In this document: positions 1-11,845 of the stretch, one piece after another
Position numbering within the stretch: the stretch's first letter is position 1
Layout: the number at the start of each line of letters is the position of its first letter
Assembly: GCA_020747015.1 (NCBI GenBank)
Contig: JAGTJM010000032.1
Span: 303,332 to 367,331, forward strand
Source of the DNA: Pyrenochaeta sp. MPI-SDFR-AT-0127
Taxonomy: Eukaryota > Ascomycota > Dothideomycetes > Pleosporales > Cucurbitariaceae
DNA: 64,000 bases
Direction: 5' to 3'
The notes under the pieces: model-generated
Database searches by the model: none
The model's input: the letters and a program-made list of their open reading frames with translations, nothing else
Told to the model about the DNA's origin: nothing
Translations under genes and position numbers: made by a program

Positions 1-10
1 CGCCTTTAGC

Positions 11-3000
11 ATGGATTGCGCTGAGGTGGGGAGGGCGAGGAAGATCCCACAAAACGTATGGGATTTCTATCGCCCTAAAATCGAGGAATTATACCAAACA
101 AAACAGCTTCAGGGAGAAGATAGTGTTATTGCGTGGATGAACCAAATCCATAACTTTAAAGCTAGGTGAGAACAATACTTCTTGGCGTAGTTATATCATT
201 ACACTAAACTCAAAACAAGCGAATCACAGTACGCGTACCAATTCAAGAAATGGGGTCTCCGAAAGAATCTCAAGAGAAAACTATGGCAGGCGGCCATCGA
301 CATCGTCACAGATAGAGAGCGGCAAGGAAAGCGAAGTAAGCTCGTGATAGACGGGATATCCATATCAGAGGAACGTTTGGCCCGAGAGCGCACACGATAC
401 GAAGGCTTAGTTGCAAGAAGCTGCTCAGCATTTACTCGAGGTAATATCTTACCACATGTCCCTTGAAAAACACATCACTAAAGTCTCAGAAGCCCCTAGC
501 CCGAAAACCTCTGGAATGGTTGTAGTTTATTCACCACCGCCTTCCCCTTCAGCGCGTGTACACAGCTGCACCATGGAAACCACCAGTTTCGTGACCGAGC
601 TACAGCTACATAGCTCCCACTCCCAACATAGCATGATAGAATATTCAATTCCGTATCAAGAGGATACCTTTATCTTTGATTTCGCACCGGCCTCTGCTCA
701 GTCTTTCTCATGGATGGCCACCCTAGACTGGAGTTTGGTAACGAATTTCACCAAGGGTAACCAGGATATCATTAAACGCCCGTCGTCGCTCCCGATGGAT
801 TATAAAGCGTTATTCTACGAATCGAAGCAAATATCTAAAACGCGTGTAACAACTGATACCGATACTATCTTCGCACAGTATCTCGTATCTGCATTGCTGA
901 ACGACATAACGCCCTCGTCTCAGACAAATCTTGAAGATATCCACACATGGCTCCGAAATCTCCCACAATCTGCCGTACTCCAGTTTTTTAAAACCTTGCC
1001 AGCTGGACATTTAGATGTTCTACGGGAAAGAGTTTTCGCTGCGGCAATAAGAGCTAATGACGAAGCAACCGTGCGGTCCATGTTGGAATTAGGTCTTGAT
1101 CCGGTTCAGGCCATCAATATTGGGGGTAGAGGAAGCAAACAGCCCGACTTTCCACTTTGTAGAGCACTGAAAGATACAAAGTTTCCTATCGCTAAGGCCA
1201 TTGTGTTGCACCTTTCCCGTGTCGAGTCTACTCCAAGCCTTAATAATATACTCGGCCAAGTTACAGCCCATCATCGGCTTTCCAAGGGTGGCTATACGGA
1301 CCTAAACTCCGCACCAAAATGGTCAGAGCTTGTCCGCATTCTCCTGGACGCCGGAGCAGCACCTACTGTCCAGTGTTTTGCGCTCGTGGGAGGCGATCTG
1401 AAGCTCGCTAGACAAATTCTGGAAGCCAATAAGGAGGGAGTTGGAGGATGGATTCGAGCAGACCTTCTCCAAAACTGCTTCTCCAGCCTCAACCCTCGGT
1501 TTTCGCGAAATTTCCTTTTCCCGGTTTATGACTCGCTTACCAGGCTGATATTTTCATATATTCTGCAAGAAAAAATAAACGATATCCCACTCAATGGTCC
1601 AGCAACAGGTACTGCACTGTGGACTGTATTCTTATCGGCTTTAGAAGTTCGTCACACATGGGCGATGGGTATGATCTTGGATGCTGCTTCACGGCTAGGA
1701 ATCGAACTGGGATATCCCGATCACGATGATATCACAAATGCCGCTATATTATGTGCTTATCGTGAGTGCAACTGGATCCTTGCTCACGAATTGAGAACAA
1801 GTCCACGGACCCGAATTCCTATCACAGCGAGGCAAAGAAACGTTTCCATCGAGAGTAGCGCATTAGCAGCAAAGGGCATATCAACAGTGGATGAGGAAGA
1901 CAAGAGTGTGGAGTACGAAAATGTGAACCCGGATATGGAGAATTCATGCCCTGAACCTGGCCTCTCCCAAGCAATTAAAAGCGCAATCGAAACCGTTCGA
2001 CTTACACGAGACAGTAACGGAGTTCTTCATTTTGACCATTTGGTGCCTGAACTGACCCACCTTATAAATCGTATACAAACGGAAGAGCTTGAGGATTCCT
2101 GGGATTTGATTGATCATGCTGAGGACGCAATCGCTTTGGGGTACCATCCACTTGTAGTAGCCTTGGTTGTAGTGTTGGACCGTGAGCACGTTGATCATGA
2201 AGTGTTCTTTAGCCTACTTGAGCGAGGCAACACTGCAGCTATCAGCGAGATCTTATCCAAACACCAGTATTGCGGTCGTGCGCTGCGAAATGCCCGTTGT
2301 GATAATAATTTCGATACGTTGGATGACTTGATTTACCGAAATCAGATGCTTCAGGACGAGTCCATCTTTCCCGGGGGGGTCTTGCTTCAATCAGGCCTGA
2401 ATCAGCAAGTTGCACTACAGATGTTCTCTTTCTACGCTATACACACCAATGACTACGTGTTGCTGAAGTGGCTGTTTCAAACAGGACTTCGAACATGCGA
2501 GATATATTGCACTTTCGATTTAAACACGCGGATAGTCACATCCTTGTTCGAATATCCTTCACATGGTCGATTCAATGGGAAAACTAACGACGACGAGATT
2601 GGATTCCATGTCCCTTCTTTGCTCGCTGTCGCAATTCTGCATAAAAACATATACATGGTACAATTCCTCCTTGATCAAGGAGTGAATAGTATAGATACAT
2701 TTGCTTTGATGCGATCAGTTAGCTGCAATGCAGGTGAAGTCATAGTTAGCATGCTTCTAGACGCAGCCGGGAACAAAGTTGTCCGCCAAAAACACTTTGG
2801 CGCAGCGGCACTGCGAGCAGCGATCTATCGAAAAGATTACGACATGTTGCGCTACCTTTCGACAAGAGTAGATGTCAATGGCTTCGGATTATTGATTATC
2901 GAAAACGACAAAGTTAATTTAAGAGACTTGCCTCCTTTGAGTGCTTTAGGTGAAGCGATACTTCGTCGTGACTTGAGAGCAAGCAGGATTTTGATTGAGA

Positions 3001-3644
3001 ACAACGTTAGTCTGAACGGGTTAGTGACATTCGAGGACTATGAGGAAAGTGGGCTTCAGAATTCAAGAGGTACCTTGATGCAACGAGCATCCCCTCTTTT
3101 GGCAGCTATTGATACTGAAAACTTGCCCATGATTCGATTGTTGATCGAGAATGGGGCAAGTATTGACCATCCTCCGAGGCTTGGGCTGTTACGAACACCT
3201 TTACAAAGAGCAGCCGAGATAGGCAACTTTGACATTGTGCAGTATCTGCTCGAATGTGGAGCACCTGTCGATAGCGTTCCGTGTTACTCGGGCGGTACAC
3301 CGTTGCAACTGGCCTCCCTCGGAGGATACACTGGTATTGCTTCGCTCCTACTTGAGAAAGGTGCCGATCCAAACCATTTCCCAGCAAAGGGAGCTGGACG
3401 AACAGCGCTTGAAGCCGCAGCCGAGTGGAACCATGTCGACATGATGTCTCTTCTAGTGTCTTGGAATGTAAATTTCGACCTCGTCGTTAATGGCCAAACC
3501 CAGTACAAGAGAGCCGTTGAGTTTGCGAAGAAACGAGGGCAGATGGCATCAAAACGCTTTGTTGAGCGCCTTCGGGCTGAGAATTGGGTTGATCTTTCCG
3601 ATCTAGAGGCTTTCAAAGATAGTCATGAGTCTGATGGACTATGA
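11..3644 (+). CDS. Clr5-domain ankyrin repeat protein (3 exons)
   Basis: The exons I read are 11-165, 220-440 and 490-3644, giving about 1176 residues. Exons 1 and 2 encode an N-terminal Clr5 domain (roughly residues 12-70): a W-x-x-Y-R-P-x-I-x-x-L-Y stretch, then F-K-A-S-E-S-Q-Y and F-K-K-W-G-L-R-K-N, which only reads through if 166-219 (GTGAG...CAAG) is spliced out. The second intron, 441-489 (or 441-483), restores frame into the long exon. The C-terminal region (about residues 980-1140) has four or more ankyrin repeats with the usual T-P-L-x-x-A and L-L-x-x-G-A cores; the middle holds diverged repeats. Clr5 is named from a fission yeast silencing factor and is common at the N-terminus of fungal ankyrin proteins. 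A role in protein binding is inferred; no enzyme motif is visible. The start could lie further upstream, outside the window. Confidence 0.85.
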
Positions 3645-3898
3645 CAGATTTGGAAAGTGATAATGTGAGTTCCTGGCATACTATTTCCTGCTATACGTGA
3701 GTGTTCAACGATACTATAGTCGTTCAAGCCTCACACTGCTCGAATGTATTACTTACTCATGGAAAGGTTGGCAGCACGTTGTTCTTCCGTTAGGGTTTCC
3801 TCTTCAATCTTCAGATGATTTTCAAACTATAATCACACAACCCCAACTTCAATACCTTCTCCCCTCCGACACAAGTCTCTCTCTTAGGTATCGCTATA

Positions 3899-4462
3899 TC
3901 AAAATACCTCAACAAGACTCTCAGCAACCCCTTCGGCTTCTTCCACCCATCCTTGATACAAAAACCCATCTTCTAATCGCCCTTCCTCCGCTATATCGCT
4001 CACCTTCCTGTTTCCCTCGTCCCCATCCAGCTCACCCCAACCCTGCATAACAGCTTTTTCGAACCGAAACTCGCCCCTCCCCTTCCTCTTCACAAACATC
4101 ATAGTCGCTTTCTCCCAACCCACGTTCCAACCATCCACCCCACTCACCCTCTCATCCCAGGACGTGCCATCCCTCTCTTTTTCCAGCTGTGCACAAGGCC
4201 TTTGCTGTCCCAGGGCTGTGATACGTTGACGGACATGCTCGGGATGCGTTGCGCCGTTGATGAGGGAGAGGTCGAATGCAGATGTTGCGGTGCCAGGGGC
4301 GGAGGGAAACGGGGTGGAAGAAGTAAGGCGCTGCTGAGGGGCTTGGAAGATGAGGCCTGTGTGGTTGGGCGTGGGGGCTTGTGAGGGCGGTGGGCTTATC
4401 GTGAGATTTGTGAGGGTGTGGGTGATGAGTTGGGTGAAATGCGTGATGCATGAACGGGACAT
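3899..4462 (-). CDS. Hypothetical protein, 187 aa
   Basis: This is an uninterrupted minus-strand reading frame starting at an ATG. I do not recognise a family. The N-terminus alternates serine, threonine and hydrophobic residues. A proline-rich stretch follows, then a charged C-terminal half with a K-R-K-G-R-G basic patch and an acidic tail. It lies tail-to-tail with the Clr5-ankyrin gene. Overlapping frames on both strands exist here, and the codon evidence is weak. It could be a small lineage-specific gene or a chance frame. Confidence 0.4.
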   Translation of the reverse strand: MSRSCITHFTQLITHTLTNLTISPPPSQAPTPNHTGLIFQAPQQRLTSSTPFPSAPGTATSAFDLSLINGATHPEHVRQRITALGQQRPCAQLEKERDGTSWDERVSGVDGWNVGWEKATMMFVKRKGRGEFRFEKAVMQGWGELDGDEGNRKVSDIAEEGRLEDGFLYQGWVEEAEGVAESLVEVF

Positions 4463-5004
4463 GATTTTGTGATTACGCTGAAATGGTAGTAGGGATGAGC
4501 GTAGTACTTAGGTTCTTAGAGCAAGAAATACAAGGGATGATACATCTCACCGGGAAAGATAGAAGGTGAGAGCTTCAGACACTATCTTTTGACAATGACG
4601 AAGCATTGTCTTAGTTGTCTCATTATGTCTTCTGTGGTCCAGCAAGACATAGTCAATTGCAATCACTGTAGATGAGATACTCTGTAGATTCTGAGATTAA
4701 CAATTGTATTGGCCCCAGTGCCCGACGTACTAAGCAAGAATTAAAGTCATTGTTCATCGTTTACATCATGGCATCGTAACCAAAGCACGAACGCCAACAA
4801 TGCGCGCAAAAAGAAAAAACTAGTGCCAAACGCTTCCAAAGTAATATCAAGGGCCGCGAAATTCGGGAGACCAAAAAGCGCTATTAAAGTTTGCAATGAC
4901 CTGCACGCAGAAACAAGCGCTATGATGGACAAATTCAAAAAGGCTCTCAAAATGCTGAAGAACCGCATGTATGTGTATGCAAGGTATCTTCAACATTCAT
5001 CATG
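4463..5004. other. Intergenic, no gene seen
   Basis: The stretch lies between the start of the 187-residue hypothetical protein and the 3' end of the next minus-strand gene. Two short frames (4747-4968 minus, 4823-5035 plus) overlap each other head-on and resemble no family. I see no RNA gene or repeat. Confidence 0.5.
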
Positions 5005-6263
5005 TCAGAACATCTCGTGTTCCAACCCGCCATAGCCGTCATCGCCAACGTCGACTTTTTTTCCCTTGACATTTTTCGGTATGGCTGGGATGGGTGGAAC
5101 TGACACGCCATCTGGTACCACAGTCACCACTTCGTCATCTTTGTTCATGCTGCTCCTCGACAGTTTCTTTTGAAGTCGTGTAGACTGTCTTTTGAGATTC
5201 TTCCGTGTAGCCGAAGACTTTACGCGCTTGATCGTACGTTCGATTTCAGGCTCGGACGCTGCTGACATGGAGATGTCGCCATCGCTGTCTGTGGGAATGG
5301 GTTTGTAATCTGAGTCATCGATTGTAGTTGCTTTCCGCTTCTTCGTGATCTTGCCGACGTGTTTCTCAGGAGCGGGAGTAGTGGTGTGTTCTTGCGGCGA
5401 TGTCTCGTTCTCGCTCAGTGAGGTAGTTGGCGTCGGAGGCAATACAACTGGTAGGGCTGGGACAGGTGGCACAGTCCCATCATGAAGAACAGACTGCAAT
5501 TCTTTTCGCGCCGAGGCGAGCTTAAACTCGAGATCAGATACCCGCTTCGAGAGTTTCTTCTGCTTGTTTAAGTCTTTCTTGCTCGGGGTTCGATAGAGTG
5601 TAGGTGTTCGTGGTGAGCGTATAGGTGTCGTTCCGTCGGCCACTGTTCCAGTCAGTTTGAGGTTCTTCAAAACCAGAGGTTCAAGAGCAACATACCGCAT
5701 TTGTGTGACTTCGCAGCCAGACTTGGTCTGATGAACACCTTCGGAGTAGGCAAAAGTCCCAATTCCTTCGCTTCATGATATGCAGCGTTGGCAGCCTTCT
5801 TTCGCTCGTCTAGGATCTGCTTGCTCTTATCCTTCTCTGCATCAACATTGCCCGCTTTTCGCTTCCCAAGCACACCACCAAACACAGAAGCGAATGCGCG
5901 TTGAAAGCGTCCGAATGGCCCTTCACTCGCAGCAGGAGCACCTGGTGCAACAGCCACGGCGACAGACTTGGCCTCACGTTTCCCAGGAGCTCTGGCTTCT
6001 GAGCTCACTTTGAAAAGCGTCGGTGCAGCAGCGGCACTGGAAGCTCCAGACCCATTAGAGACAGCACTATCGTTCGAAACATTCCTGCGCAACACAGGCG
6101 GTGCTTTATTCTCCTCGTTGAACTGCTCAATCAACTGCTCAATCCCAATATCCTTCCAGAGCTCATCAGGCGGCGGTCGTATGGTGCTGTTCGTATTTGT
6201 GTGTTCCCTGAAACGTGAGGCGCGTGGGCGCGCTGGCGTTTCTGGCTCGTCACTCATCGCCAA
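5005..6263 (-). CDS. Hypothetical nuclear-type basic/disordered protein (2 exons)
   Basis: Two minus-strand exons, 5696-6263 and 5005-5642, are joined by a 53 bp intron (5643-5695, GTATGT...CTGAC...ACAG), giving about 401 residues. The frame only continues if this intron is used. The protein is mostly low complexity: an N-terminal D-E-P-E-T-P-A-R-P patch, an alanine/serine-rich middle, a probable coiled coil just after the junction (K-K-x-L-S-K-R-V-x-D-L-E-F-K-L), then acidic D-S-D blocks and strongly basic blocks rich in R and K near the C-terminus. This composition is typical of nuclear scaffold or chromatin proteins, but I recognise no domain. A nuclear location is inferred from the basic clusters only. 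Confidence 0.7.
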
Positions 6264-6825
6264 CGTGGCAGGGTCCGTGGGCTAATGCAGGGAAATTCTG
6301 GTCGTCCCCCCTTGCGTTGGAATATTTGTAGAGGAATGTGAGGAGGGAGAGCGGGCGACCTCGTGGTCCAGGGCGTGGGCGGGGTAGAGTCCCGTCTAGT
6401 AAGGGCGAGGCGCGGGAATGCTGCGAGTTGGTGGTTGTTTGTTTGGGAGAGCTGGGGAAATGCGGAGATTACGATGATTTGGTTCCGAACTTGGAGTCCA
6501 GGGTCCCTGCGTCATACAGGACTTGGCATTTACACGTTGCACCCTGGATTTCATAACAGGACCATTAAGATCTATGAAGCTGCACTTTACCGTATGTCAC
6601 TAAAGAGACTTCGGTCGGCACACGGTACAATAATGTAAACAAGATAATCTATAATGTGCCAAATGGCTCTTCTATGCTATTTTACACTGAAGAATTGTAA
6701 CCCAGTGTCTCGGTCCACCCGTCTGATGCGGAACCCGAATGGTCGAGTATTCGCAATCTCTTTAAGACCCAATTACACTATCTACACTCATACGAATCGA
6801 AGCACTGGATAAGTAGAAAGGTAGT
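6264..6825. other. Intergenic, no gene seen
   Basis: The stretch lies between the start of the basic nuclear-type protein and the stop of the acyl-CoA synthetase. It should contain the promoter of the former and the 3' UTR of the latter. Only short overlapping frames without family resemblance are present. Confidence 0.5.
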
Positions 6826-8995
6826 TTATAGCTTGGACTTGGGCTTGGACTCCTCAGCAAGCACTTCCTCGTAGCAGTCATCGAGCTGCTGTCTGAAAGC
6901 CTTTGCGGTTTGCGGGCGCTTCAACTTGAGCCTATTGAAAATCAGCATGGGGTTTACTTTCTCAGGGACAGAACGAAACTTACGTAGGTGTCAAGAGCTG
7001 GTTCTCAATCGTGAATGGGTCCACGAAGAGTCGGACAGCCTTAACGCGCTCATAGCTGTTGAACTTGTTCTTCCTGCCCACTCTGTCCAGCTCCTTGAGC
7101 ACTGCCTTCTCAATCTTCTTGCTACTTATCACCTCCTTTAACTTGGCAATATCACCCTCGGCAATCTTCTCACCAAGGACCTTGGATGCAAATTGTGGGA
7201 ACAGATCGGGTGCGACACCGAAGATGGCGACAAGGGAAGACTGGTGTGAGTCACCGTGTACATAGGCGGAGGCGATGTAGCCGCAGTTTGCAAGGTAGAC
7301 GTTCTCAATGCGCTCGGGAGAGATGTATTCACCCTGTGCGAGCTTGAGGACGTTCTTCCTGCGGTCGACGATCTTGAAGCGGCCGAGTTCATCAACTGAG
7401 CAGATATCACCAGTGTGGAACCAGCCGTCTGCGTCAATGGCCTTCTTTGTCTCCTCATCGTTGCGGAAATACTCCTTGAACAATGTTGTTGACCGGATCA
7501 ACAACTCACCTCGGGGGTGCGGCTTGTCAGTGGACAAATATTCCATGTCTGGCACGTCGAGGAGCGCGCACTCAGCGTTCGGTGTTACACCACCGCAGTT
7601 TCCAGACGTAAAGTCACCTTCGTGTTGAATGAGCGCAACGGCATAGGTTTCTGTGAGACCGTAGCCTTGAGTGAAGTTGCTACCGAAGACAACACGAAGG
7701 AACTGGTGCAAGCTGGGATCAATAGGTGCGGAACCGCTGACCAGGATCTTGCATCGATCAAGCCCAAGACCAGCAGCAACCTTCTTGCTCCAAATGCGGT
7801 CGTACAGCAGGTGCTTGTTAGTCGGGTTATGCTTGTCGTTGATAGCCGCCAGTTTCGTGGAAACCACATGTCGAGACAAAGCTCCCTTGACGCCCGTGGC
7901 CTGAATAGTCGCCTCCTTGATCTTGGACCCAAATCTGTTGTACAGCCTTGGGACACCAGAAAAGATGGTGGGTCGAAGCATCTGCAAGTCCTCAACCAAT
8001 TCCACGACATTGCCATGGAAGTAGCCAATAGCTGAACCAGCCGCGAGTGCACCATGTTCGCCCAATCGCTGGTAAATATGTGCAAGCGGCAAGAAAGAGC
8101 AGATGATCTGCTCTGAGCTGGTGCCGAGGAGTACCATAGATGCACAAGTTGCCGCGTGCGCATTCCTGTGTGAAAGTACGACGCCTTTGGGGTTTCCTGT
8201 GGTGCCAGACGTGTAGTTGATGGTAACAATGTCATCTGGCGTTGGTGGGACGATCGGGAGCTGTTGCTTCTCGCCCAATGCTTCCACATCGCGAATGTAA
8301 TGAATCTTGACTCCCTGCTCGCTCGCTAGCGAGTTGAGCAGATCGCCCTTTGACTCTCCAGGGAGCTCGCCAATGGAAAGAGGGTCCAAAACCACAATGA
8401 CTTTCAGGGTAGGAAGCCTTGGCTTGAGCTTCAGAAGCGCAGTAACGTGGTTCATGCCGGTAACAACACAGGTCAACTCGGAGTGATTGATGATATACTC
8501 CGTGGTATCTGGACCGAGCGTGTCGTAAATTGAGACGGTGAAAAGACCTTGGGACATGCATGCCAGATCAGTGATTTGCCATTCTGGCCTGTTCTGGCAC
8601 CACAGCCCAACTCCATACTTTGCGGCAGTCACGCCAGCCTCTCTATGGAGATGTACCAAGCCGGCACCAAAATTCTTCCTCCGTCTTGCGACCGTCTCGT
8701 AATCTTCCCAAACGTAGGCACCGAATGTCTTGGTCGCTGCATCGTATGGGCGGTGGCCAAGGCACTTATTCTTTGGGTATCTTGCGACAGAGTTCTCGAA
8801 AGCTTCGTGCGGTGTGGAGATCTCAGGTACCAGGGTCTCTAGCATAGGCTTGTTTGCGAACCTCCAATGCCGGTAGACTGCACTGCGCCCCTCCGCTTGC
8901 GAGCCTGGCAACGGCACGCTGAAAGGCTTTCCTTTCGGCGGGGGATTATGAAGGTCCTTCGCGATGTCGAGCTGGGGATCTGTGCTACGAAACAT
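6826..8995 (-). CDS. faa1: Long-chain-fatty-acid-CoA ligase (2 exons)
   Basis: Exons are 6984-8995 and 6826-6931, with intron 6932-6983 (GTAAGT...CAATAG). The product is 705 residues, the usual length of fungal Faa1/Faa4-type enzymes. It activates long-chain fatty acids with ATP and CoA to acyl-CoA for lipid synthesis, remodelling or beta-oxidation. The P-loop motif YTSGTTGNPKG is at residues 261-271, GYGLTE at 444-449, and the fatty-acyl-CoA synthetase signature starts at DGWFHTGD (523-530), followed by a D-R-R-K-N-V-L-K-L-A-Q-G-E-Y block. The small second exon supplies a lysine-rich C-terminal tail that completes the family ending. No signal peptide is seen. The C-terminus is S-K-L, a consensus type 1 peroxisomal targeting signal, which supports import into peroxisomes. 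Confidence 0.96.
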
Positions 8996-10201
8996 GATTG
9001 CTTTTATCCAAGAGCTCTGCGTTTGCGTGAGATGGGTCGGGCGGGGCCGTCAGATATGCGGATCTGAAAAGTGGCACAGGCGGCTCTGTCGCACAAATGC
9101 TTCCGTGTAGGAAAGACCGAAAGGAGTGGATTGAAGAAGATGGTATTCCTGCTCCATAGCGACTGTCAGCAGCCATTTAGGCAAGGAATCTTGGGAGGCA
9201 TCGGCGTGTCCGACCCCAGCACAAAGCTCCCATGACATACCTGGGGCTTAGCGCGCCACAACCCGTCAAATCGTGGGGCGCAAACACAACGGCTTTCGTG
9301 TGTGCAATTTCCGGCGTCAATCGTCGAGGAAGATGAATGAAGATGGGAAGATCAAGGGAAAGATGCAACTCTGACAAGGGACCAGTTCTGCCTTCAAACC
9401 CCGTCCCACGGCGAGGTGGATCACTTTCATAAAGGAAAGCCCACATTTCTCCAGACATGCCTCGGCACCTTGCTATGACGCGCCAAACCGTATGAAAACT
9501 GGGGCCAAGCGATGCTGAGCCCTGGACTCGGACTATGCGCGTTGTTTAGGACAAGCACCGACCCTACGCTCCGAAATCAGGACGAAGCTCCGAGTTGGGA
9601 ACCCACCCTCTCCGCAATCCACAGACTACATGAAATAAAAGCTTAAGTTGTCTACTTTGCTCTGCTTTGGGTCTGAGGGCTCGAAAGAAGCCGTTGTGGC
9701 CCTTGAGCGCAACATGTCAATATCGAAGCCCTTGCGTCATATGCAAAATTTCGCATCTTCACATGCCTGCGCCCAAGATCTGGGGTCCACGCGGACGCGA
9801 TCCAAGCCATGCAGCCGCAGCCAACGCCTTTCGGAGATGGGCTGATTGGCCGTTGCGGTCGATCACGGGGGCTCGGCTATGAGGTCCACCGATTGGGAAA
9901 GTGCCTCGGCGAAATTGTGGCCGTTTTCGACTGGCCGAATGTGCAATGTACACGGACTAGTTCACTGGAGATATGTGAAGGTGTAATAGTCTCGTACGAA
10001 GGTGCAACACCGAGAGATATGTCACTCATAATTACTGCACTGCATAATAGCGCCGAAGCCTGTATTATTCGTTTCAATCGTTGGTATCTACCATTGCTGT
10101 CCCAAATTATCTCACATGTAAACCTGGACCCTTAATCACACAACCATCACAACCGAGGAGTCGCTATCGGTGCATCTGAAGCATGCTCTCAGCTACGTTC
10201 T
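8996..10201. other. Intergenic, promoter side of the acyl-CoA synthetase gene
   Basis: About 1.2 kb between the acyl-CoA synthetase start and the sulfhydrylase stop. Short frames on both strands (for example 9177-9458 minus and 9809-10135 plus) overlap one another and resemble no known protein. No RNA gene, repeat or mobile element is recognised. Confidence 0.5.
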
Positions 10202-11845
10202 TTACGTGGAGCCGGACAAGGAGCCGGCAGCCTCAGTCTCGCCAGTCTTCTCGGCATTGGCAGGCTCACCCTTCTCCTCAGGCTTGGTAGCGGCCTTCTT
10301 GAAAGACTGCTCGAAGTCTGCAATGATGTCGTCAATGTGCTCGGTACCGACGGAAATACGAATGAGGTCCTGAGGCAGAAGAGTTAGTAACATGCTGCAA
10401 TGGCTCTTGGGAAAGAAAGTCTCATACCTCAGTCACACCGGAGCTGAGCTTCTCCTCGTCGCTCAGCTGCTCGTGAGTTGTTGTCCAGGGATGAATGGCA
10501 AGAGTCTTTGAATCACCAACGTTTGCCAGGTTCGAGATGAGCTTAAAGTTATCCACGACCTGGCTTCCTGCCGCACCGCCGCCCTTGACGCCGAAAGAGA
10601 GGACGCCGCCAAAACCCCGCGTGAGGTATTTCTTCGCGAGTTGATGTGATGCATGGCTCTCCAGACCAGGGTATGAAACCCAGCTTACATTTGGGTTGCT
10701 CTCTAGCCACTTTGCTAGCTTCAGCGCATTGTAGGCGTGTCGCTCGGCTCGCAGGGAAAGCGTCTCGATACCGAGCAGTAGCTGCTGTGCAGCAAAGGGG
10801 TTCAGGGATGCGCCTAGGTCTCGCTGGATCTCGACACGTGCTCGGATGATGAATGTGATGGGGCCGAAGGTGTCCCAGAACTTCAAGCCGTGGTACCCAT
10901 CGGATGGGTCATTGAATTGGGGGAATCGCTTTGCGTTCTTGCCCCAGTCGAACTTTCCGCTGTCGACAATCACACCGCCGATTGTTGTTCCGTGACCTAT
11001 GCTCGTCAGATTTTATCCATCGCCTCTGACCAAAAGACGTACCTCCAATCCACTTCGTAGCCGAGTGAACGACAATATCGGCGCCATGGTCAATGGGCCT
11101 GAAAAAGTATCCTCCCGCGCCAAACGTATTGTCGACAACGACTGGCACGCCAGCCTCATGAGCAATTGCTACAATCTTCTCGAAGTCAGGAATATTGTAC
11201 TTGGGATTACCGATGCTCTCGAGCTAGGTAGACGTCAGCCAATATCCTCATCTAAGCCGCCTGCAAACGTACGTAGATGGCCTTTGTCTTGTCGTCAATA
11301 GCGGCCTTGAAGTCCTCGGGCTTGTCTCCGTTGATGAACTTGGTATGGATACCTAGGCGCGGGAAGAAGACCTTGAGCTGGTTATAGGTGCCTCCGTACA
11401 AGTTCGAGGTTGAGATAATGTTGTCGCCGGCATGTGCGAGAGCTGCGATGGTGATGAATTGGGCAGCTTGACCAGAAGCTGTGGCAAGAGCAGCAACACC
11501 GCCCTCGAGCGCCGCAATTCGCTTCTCGAAGACGTCGACTGTTGGGTTCATGATACGGCTGTAGATGTTGCCAAACTCCTTGAGGCCAAAGAGCCTCGCG
11601 CCATGTGCAGAGTCATTGAAAGTGAAGGACTGCCATTGTTAGCTCTCACATTCTCAAATGTGGTGCTTCTGGTCTCCTGAACATACGGTGGTCGCGTAAA
11701 TTGGCACAGCACGCGAGTTTGTCGCTGGGTCTGGAGAGTGACCTGGGGAGCTTTTATTAGCTGTTATCCGGATCTCCAAGCTTGGGTAGAGCTTACCGGC
11801 ATGCAATTGCAGCGTCTCGAAGTTCTTGGAAAGTTCCTCAGCCAT
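10202..11845 (-). CDS. MET17: O-acetylhomoserine sulfhydrylase (6 exons)
   Basis: Exons run 11797-11845, 11687-11742, 11273-11629, 11043-11223, 10428-10996 and 10202-10369, all joining in frame to 459 residues. It belongs to the Cys/Met metabolism PLP-dependent family and makes homocysteine from O-acetylhomoserine and sulfide (cysD in Aspergillus). The N-terminus matches the family (F-E-T-L-Q-L-H-A-G, then R-A-V-P-I-Y-A-T-T). D-N-T-F is at about 185-188, and the PLP lysine is about K211 in S-A-T-K-W-I-G-G-H-G. The last exon carries I-S-V-G-T-E-H-I-D-D-I, the expected end of the fold, then an unusual hydrophilic tail rich in K, E, A and G of about 30 residues. The five introns are 46-58 bp. 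Confidence 0.95.

Noticed and set aside
4747..5035. Overlapping small frames on both strands
   Set aside because: They are mutually antisense, short and lack any domain, so no gene is claimed.
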